64,000 nucleotides of DNA from Dinoroseobacter sp049801095 (GCF_049801095.1 NZ_JBNAGH010000003.1:62001-126000); one strand, 5' to 3'. Positions 45,750 to 55,498 are shown, counted from the stretch's first letter. Notes: generated by a model from the sequence alone, not told the origin. Program-made: numbers and translations.

Positions 45750-47338
45750 TCCTTCTCGACGAGACGGTAGAACACGTAATCCGAGGTCGCGCCGTTCACG
45801 AAGCCCTGCACGTTGTCGCGCATGGCCACCTGTTTGATCGCCTGAAACATGATGACGAAAGGCGCTTCGGCCTGGGTCGCTTTCTGCAGGTCCATGTACA
45901 TGTCGAGCCGGGTGTCGGCATCCTGCTCGGCCAGCGCGGCCATGGTCTTCTTGTTCATCTCTTCGGGCGGCATCCACGCGTTCCGCCACGTGGTGGTGGA
46001 GGCGTATTTGTCGTCCGAATTGTCGGCGTTATAGGCAAAGGCCTTGGCGTTCGAATGGGGGTCCATGAAGTCCGGGCCCCAATAGAGCATCATCGCCTCA
46101 TGGGTCCGCGCCCGGTACTTGGTGATGACCTGCGCGCCGGTGCCCGGGATGATCTCCAGATTGATGCCACCCTCGGCGAAGGAGGCCTGCAAGGCCTGCG
46201 CCATCTCCACGAAGGTCGGGGCCGAGATCACATCCATGGTCACATTGATCGGCGTCTCGACACCCGCATCGGCGAGGATCTGACGCGCCTTGGCCGGATC
46301 AAAACCGAAAGGCGTATCCGTCAGCGCGCCGGGGAAGCCATCGGGCCAGAAGGCTTGATGCACCTTCATCTGCCCCTTGAGCATGCCCTCGGCCATGCCC
46401 TCGTAGTCCACAAGATAGCGCGCCGCTTCCCAGACCGCGGGATCGGTCAGGCTCTCGGTCTTCTGGTTGAAGGACACCCAATGGACGGCGGCCTGGGGAT
46501 AGGTCTCCACCCGGACGCCCTCGGCCCCGTCGAGGCCAGCGATCTGACCCGGATCGAGGTTCTTGGCGAGGTCGATATCCCCTGCCTCAAGCTGCAACCT
46601 CTGGGTCGCGCCCTCGGGGTTGTGCTGGATGACCACGCGCTCCATGGCCGGACCGCCCTGGTAGTAATCCGGGTTCGCGGTGAGCGAGAGGATATCCGCA
46701 GGACGGTAGGTCCCGAGGCTGAAGGGCCCCGTCCCCGCCGAGTTCTTGTTCATCCAGGCATGGCCCAGATCGCCATCGACCTCATTGGCCATGACGGTTT
46801 CCATATCCACGATGGAGGCTGGCCGCGCCGCAAGCACGTTCAGTACGAAGGACGGGGCAAACTCGCCCTCATAGCGCACGGTGACGGTGTTGCCGTCAGC
46901 GGTGACCATCTCTTCGATGTTCTCAGGCGTCCAGCCGAGCTGCTTGAGGATGAAGGCCGGGGCCTTGTCGAGGGTCACGACCCGCTTCCAGGAGCCGACC
47001 ACATCCGCGCCGCGCAGGGGATTGCCGCTGTGGAAGGTCACGCCGTCGCGCAGGGTGAAGGTGACGGTCTTGCTGTCCCCGTCAATCTCCCATTCCGTGG
47101 CGAGGGCCGGGGCGAGCACCGTGGTGTCCATGGCGTCATAGCGCACCAGCGTGTCATAGGTGTTGGCCACATACTCGCCCGAGCTGAACTCATAGGCGGA
47201 GGCCGGATCGATGGTCACGATGTCATCGATATTCTGAGCCACCACCAGGATGTTGTCCGGCGTCGCTGCCCAGAGCGGCCCGGCCGCCAGGGCCGCCACT
47301 GCGACGCTGGCAAGTAAGGTCTTGGTCGAATGGTACAT
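45746..47338 (-). CDS. Peptide ABC transporter substrate-binding protein (second SBP)
   Basis: A 530-residue SBP_bac_5 protein with a signal peptide (cleavage near LWAA, residue 24). The mature start is TPDNILVVAQNIDDIVTIDP. It is clearly paralogous to the first SBP of the same operon (TPANMLVIAHRIDDVTTIDP). The ATG at 47338 has AGGGGG upstream. It is the seventh gene of the operon, after the ATPases, so the transporter has two receptors of probably different specificity. Confidence 0.94.
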   Translation of the reverse strand: MYHSTKTLLASVAVAALAAGPLWAATPDNILVVAQNIDDIVTIDPASAYEFSSGEYVANTYDTLVRYDAMDTTVLAPALATEWEIDGDSKTVTFTLRDGVTFHSGNPLRGADVVGSWKRVVTLDKAPAFILKQLGWTPENIEEMVTADGNTVTVRYEGEFAPSFVLNVLAARPASIVDMETVMANEVDGDLGHAWMNKNSAGTGPFSLGTYRPADILSLTANPDYYQGGPAMERVVIQHNPEGATQRLQLEAGDIDLAKNLDPGQIAGLDGAEGVRVETYPQAAVHWVSFNQKTESLTDPAVWEAARYLVDYEGMAEGMLKGQMKVHQAFWPDGFPGALTDTPFGFDPAKARQILADAGVETPINVTMDVISAPTFVEMAQALQASFAEGGINLEIIPGTGAQVITKYRARTHEAMMLYWGPDFMDPHSNAKAFAYNADNSDDKYASTTTWRNAWMPPEEMNKKTMAALAEQDADTRLDMYMDLQKATQAEAPFVIMFQAIKQVAMRDNVQGFVNGATSDYVFYRLVEKE

Positions 47339-47363
47339 GTTTTCCCCCTTGTTGGCTCGCGCC

Positions 47364-48104
47364 TCAGATCGAAGCGCGGAGCAAATGCTGCGAATAGGGA
47401 TGGGAGGCCTCCATGGCCCGAAGCGCCGCCACATCCATAATCTCGACAATCTCACCGTCTTTCATCACCGCGAGCCGGTCACACATATGGCCCACCACGC
47501 TCAGATCATGAGACACCATGAGGTAAGTCAGCCCGTGCTCCTGCCGCAAATCCGCGAGCAGGTTCAGGATCTCGGCCTGCACCGAAACATCTAGCGCCGA
47601 GGTCGGCTCGTCCAGCAGCAAAAGCTCCGGCTCCGGCGCGAGCGCCCGGGCAATCGCGACCCGCTGACGCTGCCCCCCCGAGAGCTGGTGCGGATAGCGA
47701 AAGCGGAACTTCTGGCCCAGCCCCACATCGTCGAGCAGCTTCACGACCCGCGCGTCGATATCCCGGAACCCGTGCAGATGCAGCGTCTCACCCAGCACCG
47801 CATCCACCGAGTGGCGCGGATGGAGCGAGGCATAGGGGTCCTGAAACACCATCTGCACCTGCTTGTAGAAGGCCTTCGGGCGCTTGATGTCGATCTCGCG
47901 CCCGGCCACGGCGATGCGTCCGGACCAGGCCGGAGCCAGCCCCGTGATCGCCCGCAGGATGGTGGATTTGCCCGACCCGCTCTCGCCCACCAGGCCAAAG
48001 CTCTCGCCCGCACCCACCTGAAAACTGGCTTTTTTGACCGCATCCACCCGGTCGCGGTCCCGCCCGAACCAGACGTCGAGCCCTTCGATCTCCAACATGC
48101 TCAT
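47364..48104 (-). CDS. Oligopeptide ABC transporter ATP-binding protein (OppF/DppF type)
   Basis: A 246-residue ATPase with Walker A GESGSGKST (about 41-49), signature LSGGQRQRVAIARAL and Walker B LLLLDEPTSALD. It heterodimerises with the OppD-like protein encoded just before. It is shorter than E. coli DppF because the C-terminal oligopeptide extension stops at HLLRASI. The start overlaps the OppD stop (ATGA). Confidence 0.95.
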   Translation of the reverse strand: MSMLEIEGLDVWFGRDRDRVDAVKKASFQVGAGESFGLVGESGSGKSTILRAITGLAPAWSGRIAVAGREIDIKRPKAFYKQVQMVFQDPYASLHPRHSVDAVLGETLHLHGFRDIDARVVKLLDDVGLGQKFRFRYPHQLSGGQRQRVAIARALAPEPELLLLDEPTSALDVSVQAEILNLLADLRQEHGLTYLMVSHDLSVVGHMCDRLAVMKDGEIVEIMDVAALRAMEASHPYSQHLLRASI

Positions 48105-48958
48105 ATCCGGCCACTCACGCTTGGGGCCTCGGACCATTCCGGCGCGCGGGTCAGCACCTCGAGCCGGTCGCGCGGCGCATCGAGCCGCGGCAGGGAGTTC
48201 AGCAGGCCCCGGGTATAGGGATGCTGCGCCTCGCGGAGCTTGTCCGCATCGCAGACCTCGACGATCCGCCCGGCATACATGATCAGCACCCGGTCACAGA
48301 AATCCGCCACGAGGTTCAGGTCGTGGCTGATGAAGATCAGGCCCATCCCCCGCTCCTTGACGAGCTTGTCCATGATGTCGAGCACCTGCCTCTGCACCGA
48401 CACATCGAGCGCCGAGGTCGGCTCATCCGCAATCAGGATCTCGGGGTTCGGGATCAGCATCATGGCGATCATGATCCGCTGCCCCATCCCGCCGGACATC
48501 TCGTGGGGATAGGCGCGCATCACGCGCTCGGGATTGCGGATCGACACCGCCTCCAGCATTTCCAGCGCCTTGGCCTGCGCCTCCGGTTTCGACGCCTTGT
48601 TGTGGAGCCGGTAGGCCTCGACGATCTGATCCCCGATGGTCATCACCGGGTTGAGCGAGAATTTCGGGTCCTGCATCACCATGGAGATCCGCTGCCCGCG
48701 CACGGCGCGCATCTCTTTCTCGGATTTATCCAGCAGGTTCTCGCCATCCAGCGTGATGTGGTCGGCTTCGACCATCCCCGGCGACCGGATCAGGCGCAGG
48801 ATCGCGCGCCCGGTCATGGATTTGCCCGAGCCGCTCTCGCCCACGATCCCCAGCCGTTCGCGCCCGAGGGTGAAGGAGACGCCCCGCACCGCGTCGAAGA
48901 TCCCCTTCCGGGTGGGAAACTTCACCCAGAGGTTTTCAACATCCAGAAGCGTATCCAT
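48101..48958 (-). CDS. Oligopeptide ABC transporter ATP-binding protein (OppD/DppD type)
   Basis: A 285-residue ATPase with Walker A GESGSGKSM, a modified signature MSGGMGQRIMIAM (the usual SGGQ is SGGM) and Walker B ILIADEPTSALD. The oligopeptide C-terminal segment HPYTRGLLNSLP is present but short. The variant signature may lower activity at one of the two ATP sites; this asymmetry is common in OppD. The start at 48958 overlaps the permease stop (TGATG). Confidence 0.94.
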   Translation of the reverse strand: MDTLLDVENLWVKFPTRKGIFDAVRGVSFTLGRERLGIVGESGSGKSMTGRAILRLIRSPGMVEADHITLDGENLLDKSEKEMRAVRGQRISMVMQDPKFSLNPVMTIGDQIVEAYRLHNKASKPEAQAKALEMLEAVSIRNPERVMRAYPHEMSGGMGQRIMIAMMLIPNPEILIADEPTSALDVSVQRQVLDIMDKLVKERGMGLIFISHDLNLVADFCDRVLIMYAGRIVEVCDADKLREAQHPYTRGLLNSLPRLDAPRDRLEVLTRAPEWSEAPSVSGRI

Positions 48959-49866
48959 CACTCACCTGCCTTCGGGTCGAGCACATCGCGCAACCCATCG
49001 CCCAGCAAATTGAACGCGAGCGACACCGTGAAAATTGCCAGCCCCGGCATGGTGGCGACCCACCAATGGTCCAGAATGAACCGACGCCCTTCGGAGATCA
49101 TCGCGCCCCATTCCGGGCTGGGCGGCTGCGCGCCAAGACCGAGAAAGCCGAGCCCGGCTGCGGCCAGAATGATCCCCGCCATGTCGAGCGTGACCCGCAC
49201 GATCAGCGACGAAATGCAGAGCGGCCAGATATGCTTGGTGATGATCCGCAGCCCCCCTGCCCCCTGCAGCTTGATTGCCGAGATATAGTCGGAGGAGCGG
49301 ATGGTCAGGGTCTCGGCCCGGGCGATCCTTGCATAGGGAGGCCAGGCCGTGAGCGAGATCGCGATCACCGCATTCTCGATCCCGGCGCCCAGCGCCGCCA
49401 CGAAAGCGAGTGCCAGCACGAGCCGCGGAAAGGCGAGGAAGATATCGGTGATCCGCATCAGCACGATATCGATCCAGCCCCCGAGATAGCCCGAAACCGT
49501 CCCCACCAGCAGCCCCACCACCGGCGCGATCAGCGCAACCAGCGCCACGATATAGAGCGTGATCCGCGCGCCATAGATCAGCCGCGAGAGGATGTCGCGC
49601 CCGAGGCTGTCCGTCCCGAGGAGATGCCCCTCGGAGCCCAGCGGCGCGAGGCGGTTGCCGAGATCCTGCACGAACGGATCATGGGGTGACAAAAGGGGCG
49701 CCGCCGCCGCGATCAGCACCAGCGCCACGAGGATCCCGAGGCCGATCATCGCCATGGTGTTGGACCGGAAGGACAGCCAGCCCTGATACAGCGCCGAGAG
49801 TTTCGCGTGACGGCGCGAGGTCGGCGTATCCGTCAGCAGCCATTGCCGAAGCGTTTGATCGGCCAT
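48958..49866 (-). CDS. Oligopeptide ABC transporter permease (OppC/DppC type)
   Basis: A 302-residue membrane protein with an N-terminal cytoplasmic segment, about six helices and the DppC-type LLGTDSLGRDILSRLIYGAR motif near residue 84. An EAA-like loop (RIARAETLTIRSSDYI) lies near 180. Stop/start overlap TAATG with the DppB gene. It imports peptides together with the neighbouring subunits. Confidence 0.95.
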   Translation of the reverse strand: MADQTLRQWLLTDTPTSRRHAKLSALYQGWLSFRSNTMAMIGLGILVALVLIAAAAPLLSPHDPFVQDLGNRLAPLGSEGHLLGTDSLGRDILSRLIYGARITLYIVALVALIAPVVGLLVGTVSGYLGGWIDIVLMRITDIFLAFPRLVLALAFVAALGAGIENAVIAISLTAWPPYARIARAETLTIRSSDYISAIKLQGAGGLRIITKHIWPLCISSLIVRVTLDMAGIILAAAGLGFLGLGAQPPSPEWGAMISEGRRFILDHWWVATMPGLAIFTVSLAFNLLGDGLRDVLDPKAGE

Positions 49867-50924
49867 TATTTCGCCCTCGGATCGAAGACCTTGTAGAGCA
49901 GGTCCGAGAAGATATTGAGCAGGATGAAGATCAGCCCCACGACCACAGTTCCGCCGAGCACCGCGTTCATATCCGCGCTCAGAAGGGCCGTGGTGATGTA
50001 GCTGCCGATCCCCGGCCAGGAGAAGATGATCTCCGTCAGAACCGAGCCTTCGAGCAGGTTCGCATAGCTCAGCGCGATCACCGTGATGAGCTGCACGCGG
50101 ATGTTCTTGAAAGCGTGCTTCCAGATCACATCCCATTCCGACATGCCCTTCACCCGGGCGGTGGTGATGTATTCCGCGCTGAGCTGCTCCAGCATGAAGG
50201 AGCGCGTCATCCGGCTGATATAGGCCAGCGAAAAATACCCCAGCAGCGAGGCGGGCAGGATGATGTGGCTGAAGGCGTCCTTGAAGACGTCCCAATTGCC
50301 GTCAAGGGCCGCATCCACAAGGATCAACCCGGTCACCGTGGGAACCACATCCACATAGAAGATGCCCACCCGGCCCGGGCCACCGACCCAGCCGAGAATG
50401 CCGTAGAAGATCAAAAGCCCCATCAGGCCGAGCCAGAAAATGGGCATGGAATAGCCCACAAGCGCCAGCACCCGGGCGACCTGATCGATCCAGGATCCCT
50501 TGCGGGCCGCCGCGACCACACCCAGGGGCACGCCGATCACGACACCGATGACGATGCCGAGGGTGGCAAGCTCCAGCGTGGCGGGGAAGACGCGGGCAAT
50601 GTCTTCGGAGACAGGCCGCGCGTTGAGCAGGGAGGTGCCGAAATCCAGATGCAGCACGTCCCAGATGTAATAGCCGAATTGCACGATCAGCGGCTTGTCG
50701 AGCCCAAGCTCCAGAAAAACCGCGTCATAGGTCGATTGCGATGCGCGCTCTCCAACGATGGCCAGCACCGGGTCGATGGGCATCACACGCCCGATAATGA
50801 AGGTAATGAAGAGCAGCCCGAGCATCGTCACCGCAATGGAGCCGAGCGTCAGGGCCGTCGTCTTGATCCATGGCGGAAGGGACGCGCGCGCGCGCCCCTT
50901 CCCGTTGTCCTCGGAGAGGGCCAT
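49866..50924 (-). CDS. Oligopeptide ABC transporter permease (OppB/DppB type)
   Basis: A 352-residue membrane protein, first permease of the pair, with about six helices and the family's EYITTARVKGMSEWDVIWKHAFKN-type EAA loop near residue 250. It begins with a polar 25-residue tail. The TAA of the SBP gene abuts its ATG (TAAATG), so the operon is continuous from the binding protein. Confidence 0.95.
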   Translation of the reverse strand: MALSEDNGKGRARASLPPWIKTTALTLGSIAVTMLGLLFITFIIGRVMPIDPVLAIVGERASQSTYDAVFLELGLDKPLIVQFGYYIWDVLHLDFGTSLLNARPVSEDIARVFPATLELATLGIVIGVVIGVPLGVVAAARKGSWIDQVARVLALVGYSMPIFWLGLMGLLIFYGILGWVGGPGRVGIFYVDVVPTVTGLILVDAALDGNWDVFKDAFSHIILPASLLGYFSLAYISRMTRSFMLEQLSAEYITTARVKGMSEWDVIWKHAFKNIRVQLITVIALSYANLLEGSVLTEIIFSWPGIGSYITTALLSADMNAVLGGTVVVGLIFILLNIFSDLLYKVFDPRAK

Positions 50925-52520
50925 TTACTTTGTAACCTGCCAATAGGCAGCGGCGGTGACCGCCTGACCGGTGGACCAGTCCGTGACGTTGTCGCGCATG
51001 GCCGATTGCTCGATCTGCTGGAACATGACGACGAAGGGAGATGTCTCGCGGAACTCCGCCTGGATCTCTTCGTACATCTTGATGCGCATCTCGCGGTCAT
51101 TCTCGACAACAGCCGCCTCGACCTTTTCGGTCAGCCCACCGGTGTCCCAGCTGTTGCGCCAGGCCAGAAGACCGGTGGCGTTCGCCGCGTCCGAGTTGTC
51201 AGGGTTATAGGCGAAGGTGCCCGCATTGGTCTGCGGATCGGGATAATCCGGCCCCCATGCGCCGAGATAGACGTCCAGCTCGCGCGCGCGGTAGCGGGCG
51301 AGGATCTGCTTGGCAGTGCCGACCGTGATGTTGACCGTGATCCCGGCCTGCGCGGCAGCATTCTGGAAGCTCTGGCCGATCTCGATCCGCTCCTGGGCTT
51401 CACGCACACCGATCTCGATCTCGAGGTTCTCGACCCCGGCAGCTGCGAGCAGCTCCTTGGCCTTCTCGATATTGTAGGAGAACGGGTTTTCCTCGGAGGC
51501 GCCCAGATAGGTGGCGGGCAGGAAGTTCTGATGGATCGTGTACTGACCCTTCAGGAAGCTGTCGCGCATGCCTTCATAATCGATCAGATACTTGAACGCC
51601 TGACGGACTTCGGGCTTGGAAAGCTCCGGATGCTTCTGGTTCAGGGCCAGATACATCAGACGGCCCTTAAGCTCGTCCTGAATGACCACCCCATCCGCCG
51701 CGGAGGCCCCGGCGATATCCTCGGGGTTCAGGTTGCGCGCGATGTCGATATCGCCACGCTCCAGCAGCAGGCGCTGGGACGCGCTTTCCAGCACGTGGCG
51801 CACGATCACGCGCTCCATTGCGGGCGCACCGCCATAGTAATCCGGATTGGACGAGAGGGTGACGCTCTCATTCGGCTTCCAGCTGTCGAGCTTGTAGGGG
51901 CCGGACCCGGCAGAGTTGGTCTTCAGCCACTCATTGCCCATATCGCCATCGACCTCATTGGCCATGACGGTCTTCATGTCCACGATCGCGCCGATCGTCG
52001 CCGTGAGGCAGTTCAGCACGAAGGAGGTCGCATAGCGCTTGTCCGTCGTGATCATCAGCTTGTTGCCTTCGGCGCGGATCGTCTCGGCCGCATTCTCTGC
52101 GGTGAAGCCGAACTGCGTGAGGATAAAGGCAGGCGTCTTGTTCAGGATCACCGCGCGCTGAAGGGAGAACGCCGCGTCCTCGGCGGTCACCGGGTTGCCC
52201 GAATGGAACTTGACGCCTTCGCGCATGGTGAAGGTGATGGTCTTGCCATCCTCGGAGACTTCCCAGCTCTCGGCCAGATCGGGCTTGTAGCCCGCCGCCA
52301 GGTCATTGGGGTCGAGATTCACGAGCCGGCTGTAGACGTTCCGGCTGATATCGGAGCCGGCAAATTCAAAGCTTTCCGCCGGATCGATGGTGGTCACATC
52401 GTCAATTCGATGGGCGATCACCAGCATGTTGGCCGGTGTCTCGGCAAAGGCCGAGAAGGATGTCACACCCACCGCGAGGCCAAGCGCGGCCCCGCTGAGC
52501 AGTTTCGCAAAGGTATTCAT
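50925..52520 (-). CDS. Peptide ABC transporter substrate-binding protein (first SBP)
   Basis: A 531-residue periplasmic SBP_bac_5 protein with a signal peptide cleaved near AFAE (residue 27). An AAGGAGG ribosome site precedes the ATG. The next genes are the two permeases and two ATPases. The dipeptidase gene lies 41 bp upstream on the same strand, so the imported ligands are likely dipeptides. Confidence 0.95.
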   Translation of the reverse strand: MNTFAKLLSGAALGLAVGVTSFSAFAETPANMLVIAHRIDDVTTIDPAESFEFAGSDISRNVYSRLVNLDPNDLAAGYKPDLAESWEVSEDGKTITFTMREGVKFHSGNPVTAEDAAFSLQRAVILNKTPAFILTQFGFTAENAAETIRAEGNKLMITTDKRYATSFVLNCLTATIGAIVDMKTVMANEVDGDMGNEWLKTNSAGSGPYKLDSWKPNESVTLSSNPDYYGGAPAMERVIVRHVLESASQRLLLERGDIDIARNLNPEDIAGASAADGVVIQDELKGRLMYLALNQKHPELSKPEVRQAFKYLIDYEGMRDSFLKGQYTIHQNFLPATYLGASEENPFSYNIEKAKELLAAAGVENLEIEIGVREAQERIEIGQSFQNAAAQAGITVNITVGTAKQILARYRARELDVYLGAWGPDYPDPQTNAGTFAYNPDNSDAANATGLLAWRNSWDTGGLTEKVEAAVVENDREMRIKMYEEIQAEFRETSPFVVMFQQIEQSAMRDNVTDWSTGQAVTAAAYWQVTK

Positions 52521-52561
52521 TTTGGTCGTCCTCCTTGTCAGAACAGGATTGCGAACCTGGG

Positions 52562-53611
52562 TTATGCGCCCCAGGTTTTCTCAAGAACCCTAAGCCAGTT
52601 TCCATGGCAGAGTTTCGTCATCAACGCGTCGTCATAGCCGTGCTGGCGCATGGCTGCCCGCAATTTCGGCAGTCCAGCGCAGGAGTTAAGCAGCTCCGGC
52701 ACGACCGCGCCGTCATAATCCGAGCCGAATCCCACCCGGTCCTCGCCCAGCTTTTCGATCAGGTGATCGAGATGGCGGATCATCTGCTCCAGCGGCACAT
52801 CCGACAGCATCTTGCCATCGGCGCGCAGGAAAGCGACCGCGAAATTCAGCCCGACCATCCCGTCGCTCTCGGCGATTGCGGCGAGTTGCTTGTCCGTCAG
52901 GTTGCGCGCATGGGGGCAGATCTCGTGGACATTGGAATGGGTGGCGACCAGCGGTTTGGTCGAATGCCGCGCCACGTCCCAGAACCCCGCCTCGTTGAGA
53001 TGGGAGAGATCGATCATGATGCCCAGTTCGTTGCAGCGCTTGACCAGCCGCAGGCCCTGATCCTTCAGCCCCGCCCCGATATCGGGCGTGCTGGGATAGC
53101 GGAAGGGCACCCCATGGCCAAAGATCGTCTCCCGGCTCCAGACCGGCCCGATGGAGCGCAGGCCTGCCTGATAGAGCACGTCGAGCGTGTTGAGATCCGG
53201 GTCGATCGCCTCCGCCCCTTCGATATGGAGCACGGCCGCCATTCGCCCCTCGGCGAGACAGCTCCGCAGCTCGGCTGCGGTCCGGCAGATCGTGAGGGCG
53301 CCCTGCTCTTCCAGTTCGAACAGGATCGCAGCTTGGGACATGACGACCGGAAAGGCGTCCTCCCAATGGATCGGGTCCGGCAAGGGCAGGTCATAGACAT
53401 CCTTCGTCATCTCTTCGAACTTGCTGTCGAGATCCGTCGGCGAGGGTACGAAGATCGCAAAGAAGCCGCCGCCAAATCCGCCGGCCTTGGCCGAGGGGAC
53501 ATCGATCGCCCCTTCGCGTCCCTTCAGGAAACTCTCGGAGGCGGTGGCCCGCCCGGCATTGTAAAGCTTCAAGAGCACATCATTGTGCCCATCGAAAATG
53601 ACTGGGTGCAT
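52562..53611 (-). CDS. Membrane dipeptidase family (peptidase M19) protein
   Basis: A 349-residue zinc dipeptidase of the renal dipeptidase family, cytoplasmic here (no signal). The metal ligands are visible: H9 and D11 in FDGHND, the Glu in VLHIEGAEA (about 125), His in IDLSH and His in ATHSNVH. The family cleaves dipeptides, including ones with a D-residue at the C-terminus. It heads the peptide importer operon and so probably processes the imported dipeptides. The ATG at 53611 gives the standard family N-terminus. Confidence 0.92.
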   Translation of the reverse strand: MHPVIFDGHNDVLLKLYNAGRATASESFLKGREGAIDVPSAKAGGFGGGFFAIFVPSPTDLDSKFEEMTKDVYDLPLPDPIHWEDAFPVVMSQAAILFELEEQGALTICRTAAELRSCLAEGRMAAVLHIEGAEAIDPDLNTLDVLYQAGLRSIGPVWSRETIFGHGVPFRYPSTPDIGAGLKDQGLRLVKRCNELGIMIDLSHLNEAGFWDVARHSTKPLVATHSNVHEICPHARNLTDKQLAAIAESDGMVGLNFAVAFLRADGKMLSDVPLEQMIRHLDHLIEKLGEDRVGFGSDYDGAVVPELLNSCAGLPKLRAAMRQHGYDDALMTKLCHGNWLRVLEKTWGA

Positions 53612-53694
53612 GAAATCGTTCCGAAACGCCGCCGAGGAGCCGTGGCGACCGGGCCAGCGTAGTCCATAATTTCTCATAGACCATCCTTGAGTGA

Positions 53695-53709
53695 ATGATA
53701 AAATATCAT
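53695..53709. promoter_or_regulatory. Candidate LysR box between dipeptidase operon and lysR
   Basis: A perfect palindrome ATGATA-AAA-TATCAT in an AT-rich stretch of the 126-bp divergent promoter region. Its T-N11-A core is the expected LysR recognition pattern. It is 29 bp before the regulator's ATG and 84 bp before the dipeptidase ATG. Confidence 0.6.
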
Positions 53710-53737
53710 AGAGCGATGAGATTTTTGCAGAGGGCCC

Positions 53738-54646
53738 ATGGCGGAGCGGACTTGGCACAGCCTGCCGGAATACGAAGCGCTGCGCGCGCTGATGGAGAGC
53801 GGGACGACCTCGAAGGCGGCCCTGCGGTTGGGCCTGTCGCAATCGGCTGTCAGCCGGTCCATCGCCAGTCTTGAGGCGCGGCTGGGACGGATCCTCTTCG
53901 AGCGGGATGGCGGGCGGCTGCGCCCGACCTCGGAAGCGGCACAGCTCAACCGCCGTCTCGACCCCCTGTTCGAAGCGCTGGACCGGATCGACGGCCCCAC
54001 CGAGCCCACTCAGGAGACCCTGCGCCTGACCGCGCCGCCGAGCTATGCCCATCGCTTTGTCGTGGGCCATGTGGCGACCTTCCTGCGCGCCAACCCGCAT
54101 TTCTTCGTCAGCCTCGAGGTCGCCTCCTCGGCGGATGTGATCAACCGGGTGCAGGATGACCGCTCCGATCTGGGGCTGTCGGGCGTCGATATCACCCGCG
54201 AGGGCACCAAGTTGACGCCCTATCGCTATTCGGAGGCGGTCTGCGCCATGCCCCAAGGCCATCCGCTGGCCGCGCGCGAGGTGATCCAGCCCGAGGATCT
54301 GCACAACCAGCCCCTGATCGCGCTCAGCCACCGCCATTCCCGGCGCGCGCAGCTGGAAAAGGTGCTGACCAACAGCCGCAGCATCCCGCAGATCGTGGCC
54401 GAGGTCTCTACCTCTTTCGCGGCGGTGGATCTGGCGCAAGCGGGACTGGGCGTGACCATCGTCAACCCCTTCCCGGTGGTGCAGTATCGGACCGAGGAGG
54501 TGGTCTTTCGCAAATTCGCCTCACCAATTGAGTATCGCACCTATTTCGTGACCTCGGATCGCAAGCCGACCCCGGCCATCGCCCGCGCCTTCATCCGGCA
54601 TATGCGCCTGCACACGGTGAAAACCCCGTTCACTCAGGTCACCTGA
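53738..54646 (+). CDS. LysR family transcriptional regulator of the peptide operon
   Basis: A 302-residue LysR protein. The N-terminal helix-turn-helix (about 20-60, GTTSKAALRLGLSQSAVSRSIASLE) and a standard effector domain are intact. It is transcribed divergently from the dipeptidase/importer operon, with one palindromic T-N11-A element in between, so it likely controls that operon and itself. The effector is unknown; a dipeptide or amino acid is plausible. Confidence 0.92.
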   Translation: MAERTWHSLPEYEALRALMESGTTSKAALRLGLSQSAVSRSIASLEARLGRILFERDGGRLRPTSEAAQLNRRLDPLFEALDRIDGPTEPTQETLRLTAPPSYAHRFVVGHVATFLRANPHFFVSLEVASSADVINRVQDDRSDLGLSGVDITREGTKLTPYRYSEAVCAMPQGHPLAAREVIQPEDLHNQPLIALSHRHSRRAQLEKVLTNSRSIPQIVAEVSTSFAAVDLAQAGLGVTIVNPFPVVQYRTEEVVFRKFASPIEYRTYFVTSDRKPTPAIARAFIRHMRLHTVKTPFTQVT

Positions 54647-54673
54647 CCCGCCAGGCCCTGCGCCGGGAACGGG

Positions 54674-55495
54674 CTAGTGGGACAGGAGCACTGGACAGGG
54701 CGCCTCCACCAGGATCCGTGCGGTGACACCGCCGAAGAAATCCTCGCGGAATTTCGAATGCTCATAGGCGCCCATCACCAGCATGGCGGGCCGCTCGGCC
54801 CGGCAATAGTCGAGGATGGTCTCGGCGATGGATCCAGTCACGGACAACGCCTCATGGGAGGCCACGATGCCGTGGCGCGAGAGCTGCACCAGCACCTCTT
54901 CGATGGGGCGGGCAAGGCTCAACTTGCCCACGGTCAAGACATTGATCTGCTTGTGATCTTCCAGAAGGTCCAGCGCATCGGCCATGGCCCGGGCCGCCGC
55001 ACGCCCGCCATCCCAGGCCAGCGCGGTATGGCCGCCTTCCGGGGCTGGCGCAGCACTCCGGGGGATCACCAGAACCGGTCGACCGCTCATCAGGGCGATG
55101 CGGTCATTATGGATGGAGACATGAGCGTCGGTCTCGCTCGGCTGATCCTGTCCCACGATCAGCACATCATGGACCTGCGCACAGTCCGACAGAACCGTAT
55201 CGACCTTGCCGGGCACCCGCTGGAAATGCAGCCGCGCGCCAAGGCCGAGCTCCGGGCGCAGGGCCTCGAACTGCGCCTCGATCCCGTCGAGAAAGGCCGC
55301 GCTGGCATCGGCGAGGATCCGCGTCGCCTCGCGCGGGACCCAGGCCGCATGGCTGTTGATCACCTCATGGGTCGAGTAGGCGAGGATCGCGGTCACATGG
55401 GCGCCGTGACGCTCGGCCATGGCCGCGGCATAGCGCAGGGCTGCGACCGCGCTTTCGGTCCCGTTGAACGCGACAAGGATGTTCCTGATGCTCAT
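54674..55495 (-). CDS. Universal stress protein (tandem UspA domains)
   Basis: A 273-residue protein made of two Usp folds (about 1-145 and 150-273). The N-terminal SIRNILVAFNGTESAVAALRYA and C-terminal MGAYEHSKFREDFFGGVTARIL segments mark the two ends. The ATP-binding G-x2-G-x9-G motif is not cleanly kept. It starts 3 bp after the PrpF-type gene stop and closes the second tricarboxylate-transport operon, as Usp genes often do near transporters. Confidence 0.9.
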   Translation of the reverse strand: MSIRNILVAFNGTESAVAALRYAAAMAERHGAHVTAILAYSTHEVINSHAAWVPREATRILADASAAFLDGIEAQFEALRPELGLGARLHFQRVPGKVDTVLSDCAQVHDVLIVGQDQPSETDAHVSIHNDRIALMSGRPVLVIPRSAAPAPEGGHTALAWDGGRAAARAMADALDLLEDHKQINVLTVGKLSLARPIEEVLVQLSRHGIVASHEALSVTGSIAETILDYCRAERPAMLVMGAYEHSKFREDFFGGVTARILVEAPCPVLLSH

Positions 55496-55498
55496 GGT

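Noticed and set aside
49686..52637. A 983-codon open frame on the plus strand opposite the peptide transporter genes
   Set aside because: It runs antisense to two well-supported genes (permeases and SBP), is His/Arg/Gly/Asp-rich without domains, and is the expected by-product of high GC third positions.
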